The notes under the pieces are model-generated. The model made no database searches. It worked only from the letters and a program-made list of their open reading frames with translations, and was not told where the DNA came from. A stretch of DNA of 64,000 bases, from contig JAVBRK010000003.1 in assembly GCA_031548005.1 (NCBI GenBank), positions 12,823 to 76,822 of the forward strand, given 5' to 3'. The DNA is from BNXB01 sp031548005 (GTDB lineage Bacteria > Bacteroidota > Bacteroidia > Bacteroidales > Azobacteroidaceae). Below, piece by piece: positions 36,678 to 45,288 of this stretch. A program made the translations under genes and the position numbers. The first letter of the stretch is position 1. The number at the start of each line of letters is the position of its first letter.

Positions 36678-38837
36678 TCACGCTCTTTCCGGCCTTTCCG
36701 GTCTGCTTTGTCCTTCCGGTCTTTCCGGACGGGGCAACAATATTTTACGCGAGAGTTTGAATTTTCCTGTTTTAGGATCGATGTCAACCAATTTGACCTC
36801 AATCATATCCCCCTCTTTAATTCCACCTTCTTCCACGGTTTCAAGCCGCTTCCAATCGATTTCGGAAATATGCAGCAGGCCGTCTTTACCGGGCAGGAAC
36901 TCTACAAAGCATCCGTAGGGCATGATAGACCGTACTTTACCTTCGTATACTTCACCTACCTCAGGAACAGTAACAATACCTTTGATCTTCGCTAATGCAG
37001 CGTCGATAGATGCTTTATTTCCGGCAGAAACTTCTACCCGTCCGTAACCGTCGATTTCTTCGATGGTAATGGTTGCGCCGGTTTCTTCCTGCATTCCCTG
37101 GATGATCTTTCCACCCGGGCCGATGACAGCGCCGATGAATTCTTTAGGAATAATCACCACTTCGATACGTGGTACATGCGGTTTGAGGTCGACACGAGGC
37201 TCAGCGATGGTTTCAAGCATTTTACCCAAAATGTGCATCCGGCCCTCTTTAGCCTGGTTCAATGCTTTTTCAAGAATTTCGTATGATAACCCGTCGACTT
37301 TGATATCCATTTGAGTCGCTGTGATTCCGTCTTTTGTTCCGGTTACTTTGAAGTCCATATCTCCAAGGTGATCTTCATCTCCAAGGATATCGGAAAGAAC
37401 CGCATAGTTTTTTCCTTTGTTTTCCGAAATCAATCCCATGGCAATACCCGATACCGGTTTCTTCATCGTAACACCAGCATCCATCAGGGCCAGCGTACCG
37501 GCACAGACTGTCGCCATAGAAGAAGAACCATTTGATTCGAGAATTTCTGAAACGATGCGGATTACATAAGGATAGTTGTCCGGGATCATATTCTTTAAAG
37601 CGCGGTGCGCCAGATTCCCGTGTCCGACTTCGCGGCGTCCGACACCACGTTGCGGTCTGGCTTCCCCTGTAGAAAACGGTGGGAAGTTATAGTGCAGCAT
37701 AAAGCGTTCTTTACCCTGACATAATACGTCATCGACAATTTTTTCATCGAGTTTGGTACCCAATGTAACGGTCGACAGGGATTGAGTTTCTCCACGGGTA
37801 AAAATAGAAGACCCGTGCGGACCAGGCAGACAGTCTACTTCCGACCAGATCGGGCGGATTTCTGTAGTTTTACGTCCATCTAACCGCATTCCTTCGTCAA
37901 GGATGCAACGGCGCATGGCTTCTTTTTCCACATCGTGGTAGTAACGGCCTATAAGCGCCGCTTTTTCTGCTAATTCTTCTTCTGTTAGTTTCGATTTATA
38001 TTCTTCGACAAGCGCTGCAAAAGCATCGCTGCGCTCATGTTTGGAAGCTCCGGATTTAGCGATGGCATACGCCTTGGCGTATAATTTCTCATGAATGTCT
38101 TTACGAAGATCTTCATCGTTTACTTCATGACAATACTCACGTTTTACGGTTTTACCGACAGCTTCTGAAAGTTCCAGTTGTACCTGGCATTGCTTTTTAA
38201 TTGCTTCGTGAGCTATTTTGATCGCTTCGAGCATTTCGGCTTCCGATACTTCTTCCATCTCGCCTTCCACCATCATAATATTATCGATGGTAGCTCCTAC
38301 CATAATGTCCATATCGGCTTTCTCAAGCTGATCGAGAGTCGGATTGATGACAAATTCTCCGTTTACACGTGCTACACGTGCTTCGGAGATGGGTCCGTTA
38401 AAAGGGATATCCGAAACAGCCAAAGCAGCCGATGCTGCTAATCCTGCCAGTGCATCCGGCATATCTTGTCCGTCGGAAGAAAAAAGTATAATGTTCACAA
38501 AAACTTCAGCGTGATAGTTGTCAGGGAAAAGAGGACGTAATGCGCGGTCGACCAAGCGGCAGGTGAGTATCTCATAATCCGAAGCCCGTCCTTCGCGTTT
38601 CATAAATCCGCCTGGAAAACGTCCGAAAGCAGAAAACTTTTCTTTGTATTCAACTTGTAAAGGCATGAAGTCCACGCCTGGATTGGCATCTTTTGCAGCA
38701 CAAACAGTGGCCAGCAATACAGTGTTATTCATTCGTACCACCACAGAGCCATCAGCTTGTTTTGCTAATTTGCCGGTTTCGAGGGTAATGGTCCTCCCAT
38801 CACCCAAATCAATCGTCTTGATAATAGGATTAATCAT
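36678..38837 (-). CDS. pnp: Polyribonucleotide nucleotidyltransferase (PNPase)
   Basis: 719 residues: two RNase PH domains, a linking helical domain, a KH domain (VVIIPKEFIGAVIGPGGKII, about 555-620) and an S1 domain (VYEGKVRSIMPYGCFVEF, about 625-695). It degrades RNA 3' to 5' using phosphate. The tail is a short Arg/Pro/Glu-rich repeat (RPERPEGQSRPERPE). Phosphate-site residues such as FNFD/GRR-type motifs lie in the second PH domain (GVGRREVGHG). Confidence 0.97.
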   Translation of the reverse strand: MINPIIKTIDLGDGRTITLETGKLAKQADGSVVVRMNNTVLLATVCAAKDANPGVDFMPLQVEYKEKFSAFGRFPGGFMKREGRASDYEILTCRLVDRALRPLFPDNYHAEVFVNIILFSSDGQDMPDALAGLAASAALAVSDIPFNGPISEARVARVNGEFVINPTLDQLEKADMDIMVGATIDNIMMVEGEMEEVSEAEMLEAIKIAHEAIKKQCQVQLELSEAVGKTVKREYCHEVNDEDLRKDIHEKLYAKAYAIAKSGASKHERSDAFAALVEEYKSKLTEEELAEKAALIGRYYHDVEKEAMRRCILDEGMRLDGRKTTEIRPIWSEVDCLPGPHGSSIFTRGETQSLSTVTLGTKLDEKIVDDVLCQGKERFMLHYNFPPFSTGEARPQRGVGRREVGHGNLAHRALKNMIPDNYPYVIRIVSEILESNGSSSMATVCAGTLALMDAGVTMKKPVSGIAMGLISENKGKNYAVLSDILGDEDHLGDMDFKVTGTKDGITATQMDIKVDGLSYEILEKALNQAKEGRMHILGKMLETIAEPRVDLKPHVPRIEVVIIPKEFIGAVIGPGGKIIQGMQEETGATITIEEIDGYGRVEVSAGNKASIDAALAKIKGIVTVPEVGEVYEGKVRSIMPYGCFVEFLPGKDGLLHISEIDWKRLETVEEGGIKEGDMIEVKLVDIDPKTGKFKLSRKILLPRPERPEGQSRPERPERA

Positions 38838-38878
38838 AAATAATCGTTCTAAAATATATTCTTCTCTTTAAATTCGTA

Positions 38879-38907
38879 CAAAGGTACGAAAAAATTCCAT
38901 ATATTTG
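38879..38907. promoter_or_regulatory. Divergent -7 boxes for pnp (minus) and the thioredoxin-like gene (plus)
   Basis: Minus strand: TACCTTTG (plus-strand 38879-38886), 41 nt before the pnp ATG. Plus strand: TATATTTG (38900-38907), 22 nt before the lipoprotein ATG at 38930. The boxes are only 13 bp apart, so initiation at one may hinder the other. Confidence 0.55.
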
Positions 38908-38929
38908 CGGGATTAAACAAAATTAGCAT

Positions 38930-40081
38930 ATGAACGGTCTCAAAATGCAGATGATAGCTGCCTGTGCTTTGTTGTTCCTGGTATTTTCATGCGAAAAAGA
39001 TAAGCGGTTTACCATCCGGGGAAATGTTTCGGAGGGAAAAGGCAAAACCATGTTTTTCGAACACGTAGGAATATCCAAGATCGATGTGCTGGACTCTGTC
39101 AAACTTGATGATAAAGGAAGTTTTGATTTCAGGCATTTAAATTCCGGAGAACCGGATTTTTACAGGCTCAGGCTGGATGCTCAATTAATAAATATTGCGA
39201 TTGATAGCTCGGAAGTTGTCGATATTCAGGCTAATGCTTCGAATTTTGCACAGGGTTACGCCGTGGAGGGATCTGCGGAATGCTCCAAAATTAAGGAGTT
39301 GACTATGTCGCAACTTAAAGCCAGTATTGCTTACAACAAGTTGCGTAAGTCTTATAACGACGGAAGTGTTACGGTCGATCAGTATATGGAGCAGATCATT
39401 CCGGTACTTAATGAGTATAAAGAAAGTGCAAAAAATTATATCTACACCAATCCCAAGTCTTCTTCAGCTTATTTTGCTCTTTTCCAGCAAATTAATGGGA
39501 TGCTGATTTTCGACCCCTACGACAAGGAGGATTATAAGGCTTTCGGTGCTGTAGCAACAAGCTGGGATCAGTATTTTCCCGAGTCTGCCAGGTCGAAACA
39601 CTTGTATAACATGGCATTGCAGGCTTTGAAAGCAATCCGGGGAGAGCGCCCGGTAGAATACGATGTGATTGAATCCAATGCACATCTTGAAATGAAATTA
39701 CCGGATATTCATGAAAAACAAATATCCTTGTTTGAATCCTGTAAAGGGAAATTGGCTCTGATTGATTTTACAGCATACCAGATGCAGGAATCACCCTTTC
39801 ATAATATCCAACTGAATGAAATATACGAAAAATATAAGTCCCGGGGATTTGAGATCTATCAGGTCTCATTCGACCCGGATGTGCATTTCTGGAAAAATGC
39901 TTCGGCTAACCTGCCCTGGATTTGTGTGCGGGATCCACAATCGGTATACTCCCAGAATGCGTTGAACTATAACGTGAAGAATTTACCCACTGCATTCTTG
40001 ATGAACAGAAACGGAGAAATTGTAAAACGCATAGACTCATTCGATCATTTAGAAAAAGAAGTGGACCGTTTTATAAAATGA
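38930..40081 (+). CDS. DUF4369 / thioredoxin-fold lipoprotein lacking CxxC
   Basis: 383 residues with a lipoprotein signal ending LVFSC. An N-terminal DUF4369-like beta domain (FTIRGNVSEGKGKTMFFEHV, about 27-115) and a helical linker precede a TlpA/AhpC-like thioredoxin fold (about 260-383; LALIDFTAY, FEIYQVSFDPD, NLPTAFLMNRNGEIV). Where thiol oxidoreductases have WCxxC it has Q284-M-Q-E-S288, so both redox cysteines are gone. A cis-Pro-like NLPTAF is kept. It is therefore probably not a disulfide enzyme. Own promoter; greA follows with its own promoter. Confidence 0.85.
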   Translation: MNGLKMQMIAACALLFLVFSCEKDKRFTIRGNVSEGKGKTMFFEHVGISKIDVLDSVKLDDKGSFDFRHLNSGEPDFYRLRLDAQLINIAIDSSEVVDIQANASNFAQGYAVEGSAECSKIKELTMSQLKASIAYNKLRKSYNDGSVTVDQYMEQIIPVLNEYKESAKNYIYTNPKSSSAYFALFQQINGMLIFDPYDKEDYKAFGAVATSWDQYFPESARSKHLYNMALQALKAIRGERPVEYDVIESNAHLEMKLPDIHEKQISLFESCKGKLALIDFTAYQMQESPFHNIQLNEIYEKYKSRGFEIYQVSFDPDVHFWKNASANLPWICVRDPQSVYSQNALNYNVKNLPTAFLMNRNGEIVKRIDSFDHLEKEVDRFIK

Positions 40082-40103
40082 TGTTGTAAAGCAGTCGGAA
40101 ATA

Positions 40104-40135
40104 TTTGATAAGTCGGGAAAAAAACTTTACCTTTG
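40104..40135 (+). promoter_or_regulatory. Promoter of greA
   Basis: TTTG at 40104-40107, a 20-bp spacer and TACCTTTG at 40128-40135. Transcription would begin near 40142, leaving a 120-nt leader that includes a strong hairpin. Confidence 0.75.
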
Positions 40136-40152
40136 CAGGTACATGATAGGAG

Positions 40153-40200
40153 AAAATAAAGAGAGTTCCGGTCTTCAGGACAGGAATTCTCTTTATTTTT
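40153..40200 (+). terminator. Terminator-like hairpin inside the greA leader
   Basis: AAAATAAAGAGA-g-TTCC-g-GTC pairs with GAC-a-GGAA-t-TCTCTTTATTTT across a 5-nt loop, giving about 19 pairs and ending in a T-rich tract. It begins only ~10 nt after the predicted greA transcription start. If it terminates, a ~60-nt leader RNA would be released and greA expression attenuated. It could also end the upstream gene's transcript. Confidence 0.7.
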
Positions 40201-40261
40201 CGTGAATTTTATTAAAAACCATTGAAGTAAAAACTAAAGATAAAACTAAAGGAGAATTATC

Positions 40262-40732
40262 ATGGCAGTGAATTATATGACAGAAGAAGGGTATAAGAAG
40301 TTGCTTGAAGATGTCAACCACCTTGAAACCGTAAAACGCCCGGAAATATCCCGGCAGATTGCAGAAGCCCGCGACAAGGGAGATCTGTCTGAAAATGCAG
40401 AATATGATGCTGCAAAAGAGGCTCAGGGTATCCTTGAGAGTAAAATCGCTCAACTGAAAAGCTTGATTGCGAGCGCCCGTCTGATCGATGAAAGCCAAAT
40501 TTCGACTGATATTGTTCAGATTCTGAATAAGGTAAAAATACGTAATACAAAAAATAACCAGCAAATGGTGTATACTTTGGTTGCAGAGAATGAAGCCAAT
40601 CTGAAAGAAGGTAAAATATCTGTCAATACACCTATTGCCAAAGGATTACTGGGTAAAAAAGTCGGTGATGTCGTGGAAATACAGGTGCCGTCCGGTGTCT
40701 TGTCTTTTGAAATTATGGAAATATCCATATAA
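40262..40732 (+). CDS. greA: Transcription elongation factor GreA
   Basis: 156 residues. The N-terminal coiled-coil hairpin carries the acidic tip DLSENAEYDAAKEAQ that stimulates RNA cleavage in backtracked RNA polymerase; the C-terminal FKBP-like domain ends SGVLSFEIMEISI. GGAG lies 8 nt before the ATG. A HIT-family gene follows after 32 bp, probably in the same transcript. Confidence 0.97.
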   Translation: MAVNYMTEEGYKKLLEDVNHLETVKRPEISRQIAEARDKGDLSENAEYDAAKEAQGILESKIAQLKSLIASARLIDESQISTDIVQILNKVKIRNTKNNQQMVYTLVAENEANLKEGKISVNTPIAKGLLGKKVGDVVEIQVPSGVLSFEIMEISI

Positions 40733-40764
40733 ATAAGTTTACCTGTTTATAATTTCAGAATCGT

Positions 40765-41157
40765 ATGACTATATTCAGTAAAATCATTGCAGGGGAAATC
40801 CCATGTTATAAGGTGGCGGAAAACGAGCGTTTTTTTGCTTTTTTAGATATCAATCCTTTAGCCAAGGGGCATACATTGATTGTTCCGAAGCAGGAGACCG
40901 ATTATCTGTTCGATCTCGACGATGAGATATTGTCCGGCATGATTGTATTTTCCAAACAGGTGGCTAAGGCGATCAGGGAGGCCATCCCTTGCAAACGGGT
41001 AGGCGTGACTGTGATTGGCCTTGAGGTTCCTCATGCACATATTCACCTGGTTCCGATCAATAAAGAGTCGGATATTTATTTTGGAAGTCCGAAATTAAAG
41101 TTGGAAACGAAAGAATTTCAGGAAATAGCAGAAGCCATCCGCAAAAAAATGATATAA
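40765..41157 (+). CDS. HIT family nucleotide-binding hydrolase
   Basis: 130 residues, an HINT-like histidine triad protein. The N-terminal TIFSKIIAGEIPCYKVAENE and the triad HAHIHLVP (HxHxH) are complete. Such proteins hydrolyse nucleoside phosphoramidates or AMP-linked substrates. Co-directional with greA. Confidence 0.95.
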   Translation: MTIFSKIIAGEIPCYKVAENERFFAFLDINPLAKGHTLIVPKQETDYLFDLDDEILSGMIVFSKQVAKAIREAIPCKRVGVTVIGLEVPHAHIHLVPINKESDIYFGSPKLKLETKEFQEIAEAIRKKMI

Positions 41158-41173
41158 AAAGAAGTTTTTTATA

Positions 41174-41181
41174 TAACTTTG
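41174..41181 (+). promoter_or_regulatory. -7 box of murF-alr
   Basis: TAACTTTG, 51 bp before the ATG; no exact -33 TTTG at the right distance. Initiation near 41188 would fall inside the left arm of the adjacent hairpin. Confidence 0.5.
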
Positions 41182-41182
41182 T

Positions 41183-41228
41183 AATATCGAAGTGTATCTT
41201 GTTCAACTAATACATTTCGATATTTTTT
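41183..41228 (+). terminator. Hairpin with T tract directly before murF-alr
   Basis: AATATCGAAGTGTA (41183-41196) pairs with TACATTTCGATATT (41211-41224) with one wobble, followed by a T run to 41228, three bases before the ATG. It probably terminates greA-HIT readthrough, but it also occupies the ribosome-binding region of murF-alr and could affect its translation in readthrough transcripts. Confidence 0.6.
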
Positions 41229-41231
41229 ATT

Positions 41232-43700
41232 ATGTACTACTATACAATCGAACAAATCGCCCGAATTATAGCTCCTGAGACTCCCATCCGCACCTATTCC
41301 GGAGTCTGGACGCTCCTGACCGATAGTCGTTCTCTTTTAGAACCTTCGGAAACTTTATTTTTTGCTTTGGTAACCAGGCATAATGATGGACACAAATATA
41401 TCCGGGAACTCTATAAAAAAGGTGTTCGGAATTTTGTTATTCAATACCTGCCTGCGGATAGCCAAGAAATGCCGGAGGCCAATTTTCTGAAAGTATCTGA
41501 TAGCTTACTGGCGTTGCAGCAGTTGTCTGCCTATCACCGGCGACAGTTCGATATTCCGGTAATCGGTATTACTGGAAGTAATGGAAAAACAATTGTCAAG
41601 GAATGGCTTTATCAATTGTTGCATCAGGATTACCATATCGTTCGCTCTCCAAGAAGTTATAATTCACAAATCGGCGTTCCTCTTTCTATCTGGCAATTGA
41701 ATGAAGAAACCCGGTTGGGTGTATTTGAGGCTGGAATTTCGTTGCCCGGAGAAATGATCCGGCTGGAGCCCGTTGTTCACCCTACTATCGGATTGTTTAC
41801 CAACATTGGAGATGCTCATCAGGAGAACTTTACTTCTTTGGAAGAAAAATGCAGGGAAAAGCTGGATTTATTCCGGCACAGTGATGTAATTTTGTACAAT
41901 TCGGATAATTTGATGCTAGACTTATGCATCCGCGAAAAATACCCTGATAAATTCCGGTTCCGGTGGTCTGTGTCTGACGACCGGGCTGATGTGTTTATCT
42001 CTGAGATACAAAGGGACGGGATCCGGACCCGGATCTCGTACCGTTATGAAAACCGGCAGGCCGACTTACAGATTCCTTTTTCGGACGATGCTTCCATTGA
42101 AAATGCGATTCTTTGCCTGACAACGATCTTGTATTTACGGCCCGAAGTCGAAAATCTTTCCGAACGGTTTGAAAAACTGGAGTCGGTGGCAATGCGGCTT
42201 AATGTGAAGAAAGGAGTCCGGAATAATATCGTGATTAATGATACTTATAACTCCGATATTAATTCGTTGGCCATTGCATTGGATTTTATGTCCAGACGCT
42301 CCTTAGATCATAAACAGATCCCGGTATTGATTCTTTCCGATATTCTGCAGTCGGGGGTGGAGGCTCGGGCTTTTTACCAGAATGTATCGGAGTTACTCGA
42401 CCAGAAGCAGGTCGGACACTTGATCGGTATTGGTCCGGAACTGGTGAGGAATGCAGACCTTTTTGGCGTGGGAAAAGATTTTTTCCATACAACAGAAGAA
42501 TTTCTGAGCTCCGGATTATTGCATAAACTCTCGGATTCCATTATCCTGATTAAAGGTTCACGTAGCTTCCAGTTTGAGCGGATCACCGAGCAACTGGAAG
42601 AAAAAGTACACCAAACGGTGTTGGAAGTGGATCTGGATGCAGTGGTCCATAATTTCAAGTATTTCCGTGGCCAGTTGAAACCGGAAACGAAAGTGATTGG
42701 TATGGTGAAGGCTTTTGGTTATGGAGTAGGATCCTATGAACTGGCAAAAACCTTGCAGGATCAGGGCTGTGATTATTTAGCGGTGGCGGTAGCCGATGAA
42801 GGGGGAGAACTGCGCCAGGAAGGTATCACGATGCCTGTGATGGTGATGAACCCGGAGGTGCATGCTTTCAATACTTTATTTGATTATAATCTCGAGCCGG
42901 AAGTGTACAGTTTCGGTTTATTGAACGCCTTGATCAAAGAAGCCGGCCGGCGCGGAATCACGAATTATCCGGTACATATTAAGCTGAATACGGGAATGAA
43001 TCGTTTGGGATTTGATCCCGAAGATATCCGTGAATTAGCCGAGGAGTTGAAGTCGCAGCAATCCCTGAAAGTCAGATCGGTATTTTCGCACCTGGCAGCC
43101 AGTGATGCGCCTGAATTTGATAATTTTACCCACCTGCAAATACAGAAATTCATCGCTTTATCGGGAGAGCTGGAATCGTACTTGATGTACCCATTGATGA
43201 AGCATATACTTAATTCGGCCGGAATAAGCCGATTTCCCGATTATCAGCTGAATATGGTTCGTTTGGGAATTGGCGTGTACGGAATTTCGGCTGTCGACGA
43301 AAAAGTACTGAAACCAGTAGCAGTGCTGAAAACCAGGATTTTACAAATCCGGAATGTCAGTCCCGGAGAAACGGTCGGTTATAATCGTTCCGGGAAAGTC
43401 CTGCACAATTCTAAAATAGCCTGCCTTCCGATCGGTTACGCCGACGGGATGGATCGTCACTTGGGAAATGGAAATACTTCAGTCCTGATTAATGACGTTT
43501 TATGTCCGACTATAGGGAATATCTGCATGGATCTCTGTATGGTCGATGTTACGCAAGCCGATGCCAAAGAAGGAGATGAGGCCGTCATTTTTGGAAAAGC
43601 AATCTCAATATCGGAGCTTGCAAAAAAATTGGATACGATTCCGTATGAAATCCTGACTTCTATTTCTTCACGTGTCAAACGGGTCTATTTCCGCGAATAA
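41232..43700 (+). CDS. Bifunctional UDP-MurNAc-tripeptide--D-Ala-D-Ala ligase / alanine racemase
   Basis: 822 residues, a MurF-Alr fusion known in Bacteroidota. The MurF half (1-~450) has the Mur ligase ATP loop GSNGKT at 115-120 and NDTYNSD. The Alr half (from about 458) has the PLP lysine K493 in MVKAFGYG, LNTGMNRLGF, the catalytic Tyr region VRLGIGVYG, and ICMDLCMVDV. One polypeptide thus makes D-Ala and joins D-Ala-D-Ala to the peptidoglycan precursor. Confidence 0.96.
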   Translation: MYYYTIEQIARIIAPETPIRTYSGVWTLLTDSRSLLEPSETLFFALVTRHNDGHKYIRELYKKGVRNFVIQYLPADSQEMPEANFLKVSDSLLALQQLSAYHRRQFDIPVIGITGSNGKTIVKEWLYQLLHQDYHIVRSPRSYNSQIGVPLSIWQLNEETRLGVFEAGISLPGEMIRLEPVVHPTIGLFTNIGDAHQENFTSLEEKCREKLDLFRHSDVILYNSDNLMLDLCIREKYPDKFRFRWSVSDDRADVFISEIQRDGIRTRISYRYENRQADLQIPFSDDASIENAILCLTTILYLRPEVENLSERFEKLESVAMRLNVKKGVRNNIVINDTYNSDINSLAIALDFMSRRSLDHKQIPVLILSDILQSGVEARAFYQNVSELLDQKQVGHLIGIGPELVRNADLFGVGKDFFHTTEEFLSSGLLHKLSDSIILIKGSRSFQFERITEQLEEKVHQTVLEVDLDAVVHNFKYFRGQLKPETKVIGMVKAFGYGVGSYELAKTLQDQGCDYLAVAVADEGGELRQEGITMPVMVMNPEVHAFNTLFDYNLEPEVYSFGLLNALIKEAGRRGITNYPVHIKLNTGMNRLGFDPEDIRELAEELKSQQSLKVRSVFSHLAASDAPEFDNFTHLQIQKFIALSGELESYLMYPLMKHILNSAGISRFPDYQLNMVRLGIGVYGISAVDEKVLKPVAVLKTRILQIRNVSPGETVGYNRSGKVLHNSKIACLPIGYADGMDRHLGNGNTSVLINDVLCPTIGNICMDLCMVDVTQADAKEGDEAVIFGKAISISELAKKLDTIPYEILTSISSRVKRVYFRE

Positions 43701-43735
43701 ACAGAGTTCGGGTCTTCTGTAAATCAGGAGAGTAT

Positions 43736-43766
43736 TTTGTCCGGTCATGTTAAATCATTACATTTG
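43736..43766 (+). promoter_or_regulatory. Promoter of fabI
   Basis: TTTG at 43736-43739, a 19-bp spacer and TACATTTG at 43759-43766. It lies within the frame upstream of the ATG at 43791 and so rules out the longer start near 43737. Confidence 0.72.
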
Positions 43767-43790
43767 TGCCATAATTCAAACCAAAAAATT

Positions 43791-44648
43791 ATGGCATATA
43801 ATCTTTTAAAAGGTAAGAAAGGTATTATTTTCGGGGCGTTGAATGAAATGTCGATTGCCTGGAAAGTAGCTGAACGAGCTGTGGAAGAAGGAGCGACTAT
43901 TGTGCTTTCTAACACGCCAGTAGCCGTCCGCATGGGTGAAATTTCCGCTTTGGGTGAGAAGCTGAAAGCTGAAATTCTTCCGGCAGACGCATCAAATATC
44001 GAAGATTTGGAACTGGTTTTTACCAAATCAATGGAAATATTGGGTGGTCCTGTTGATTTTGTTTTACATTCTATCGGGATGTCGCCCAATGTGCGTAAAA
44101 AGAAAACTTATGACGATCTGGATTATGACCTGCTCGAAAAAACGTTGGATATTTCAGCTATTTCTTTTCATAAAATGATGCAGGCAGCCAAGAAGTTGGA
44201 TGCAATCTCCGAAGGAGGTTCTATTCTGGCCCTTTCGTATGTTGCGGCTCAGCGAACATTTTTCGGATACAATGATATGGCGGATGCCAAAGCGTTGTTG
44301 GAGTCGATTGCCCGTAGCTTCGGGTATATCTACGGGCGGGAAAAAGGAGTACGCGTCAACACGATCTCCCAATCACCGACCATGACGACTGCCGGCAGTG
44401 GGGTGAAAGGAATGACGGATCTCCTTGATTTTTCGGAAAAGATGTCGCCGTTAGGCAATGCTTCTGCAGACGATTGCGCAGACTATTGTATTGTAATGTT
44501 TTCCGATCTCACGCGCAGGATAACCATGCAGAATTTGTATAACGACGGAGGTTTTTCAAGTATGGGAATGAGTTTGCGGGCCATGAACCAGTACAGTAAA
44601 AGTCTGGATGAGTTTACAGATGAACATGGTAAAATTATATATGGCTGA
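43791..44648 (+). CDS. fabI: Enoyl-[acyl-carrier-protein] reductase (NADH)
   Basis: 285 residues from ATG 43791, chosen because a well-formed promoter overlaps the in-frame upstream region and the conserved N-terminus is MAYNLLKGKKGIIFGALNE. FabI is an SDR enzyme that reduces the enoyl-ACP double bond in fatty-acid elongation. The catalytic Y160-x6-K167 (YNDMADAK) and SYVAAQRTFFGY, typical of FabI, are present. Its stop overlaps the next ATG (TGATG). Confidence 0.95.
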   Translation: MAYNLLKGKKGIIFGALNEMSIAWKVAERAVEEGATIVLSNTPVAVRMGEISALGEKLKAEILPADASNIEDLELVFTKSMEILGGPVDFVLHSIGMSPNVRKKKTYDDLDYDLLEKTLDISAISFHKMMQAAKKLDAISEGGSILALSYVAAQRTFFGYNDMADAKALLESIARSFGYIYGREKGVRVNTISQSPTMTTAGSGVKGMTDLLDFSEKMSPLGNASADDCADYCIVMFSDLTRRITMQNLYNDGGFSSMGMSLRAMNQYSKSLDEFTDEHGKIIYG

Positions 44649-45259
44649 TGTTTATCAAACTATATGAAAATAACACCAATATGCGGGATGTGGGCAGGAT
44701 TGTCGACATCCTGCGTGATGGTGGGTTAGCGATCTATCCTACAGATACGGTTTACGCTCTTGGGTGCGATGCCCTGAATGTAAGGGCTGTAGAGAAGATT
44801 TGCAAAATGAAAAATATCAATCCCTCCAAAACCAATCTTTCCATTATCTGCCACGATCTGGCAAATATCAGTGAATATGCTAAAGTGAATAACTTGGTAT
44901 TCAAGCTGATGAAAAGGAATCTTCCCGGCCCGTTTACTTTCATTCTGAATGCAACGACTAATCTCCCTAAAATTTATAAAAACCGGACAGAAGTGGGGAT
45001 TCGTATTCCTGATAATGCTATTATCAGGACAATTGTAGAAGAACTGGGAAATCCCATCCTGACAACTTCCATTCACGATGATGACGAAATTGTAGAATAC
45101 AGCACAGATCCGGAGCTGATTTATGAGAAATACAGCAACCTGGTCGATGTTGTGATCGATGGTGGGTATGGAGGTTTAGAACCCTCTACCATTGTAGATT
45201 GCACCGGAGACGAGCCTGTTATTACCCGCCAGGGCAAAGGAGAACTGGTCGGTATTTAA
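44648..45259 (+). CDS. Sua5/YciO/YrdC family threonylcarbamoyl-AMP synthase
   Basis: 203 residues, single YrdC domain (IYPTDTVYALGCDA, KMKNINPSKTNLSIIC, GPFTFILNAT, VGIRIPDN). It makes threonylcarbamoyl-AMP from threonine, bicarbonate and ATP, the substrate used by the TsaD complex in the same window (20894). A YciO-like paralogue without this activity cannot be excluded. Translationally coupled to fabI. Confidence 0.88.
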   Translation: MFIKLYENNTNMRDVGRIVDILRDGGLAIYPTDTVYALGCDALNVRAVEKICKMKNINPSKTNLSIICHDLANISEYAKVNNLVFKLMKRNLPGPFTFILNATTNLPKIYKNRTEVGIRIPDNAIIRTIVEELGNPILTTSIHDDDEIVEYSTDPELIYEKYSNLVDVVIDGGYGGLEPSTIVDCTGDEPVITRQGKGELVGI

Positions 45260-45288
45260 TACCTTCTTTCCTGTCTAATAGGTTTCTA

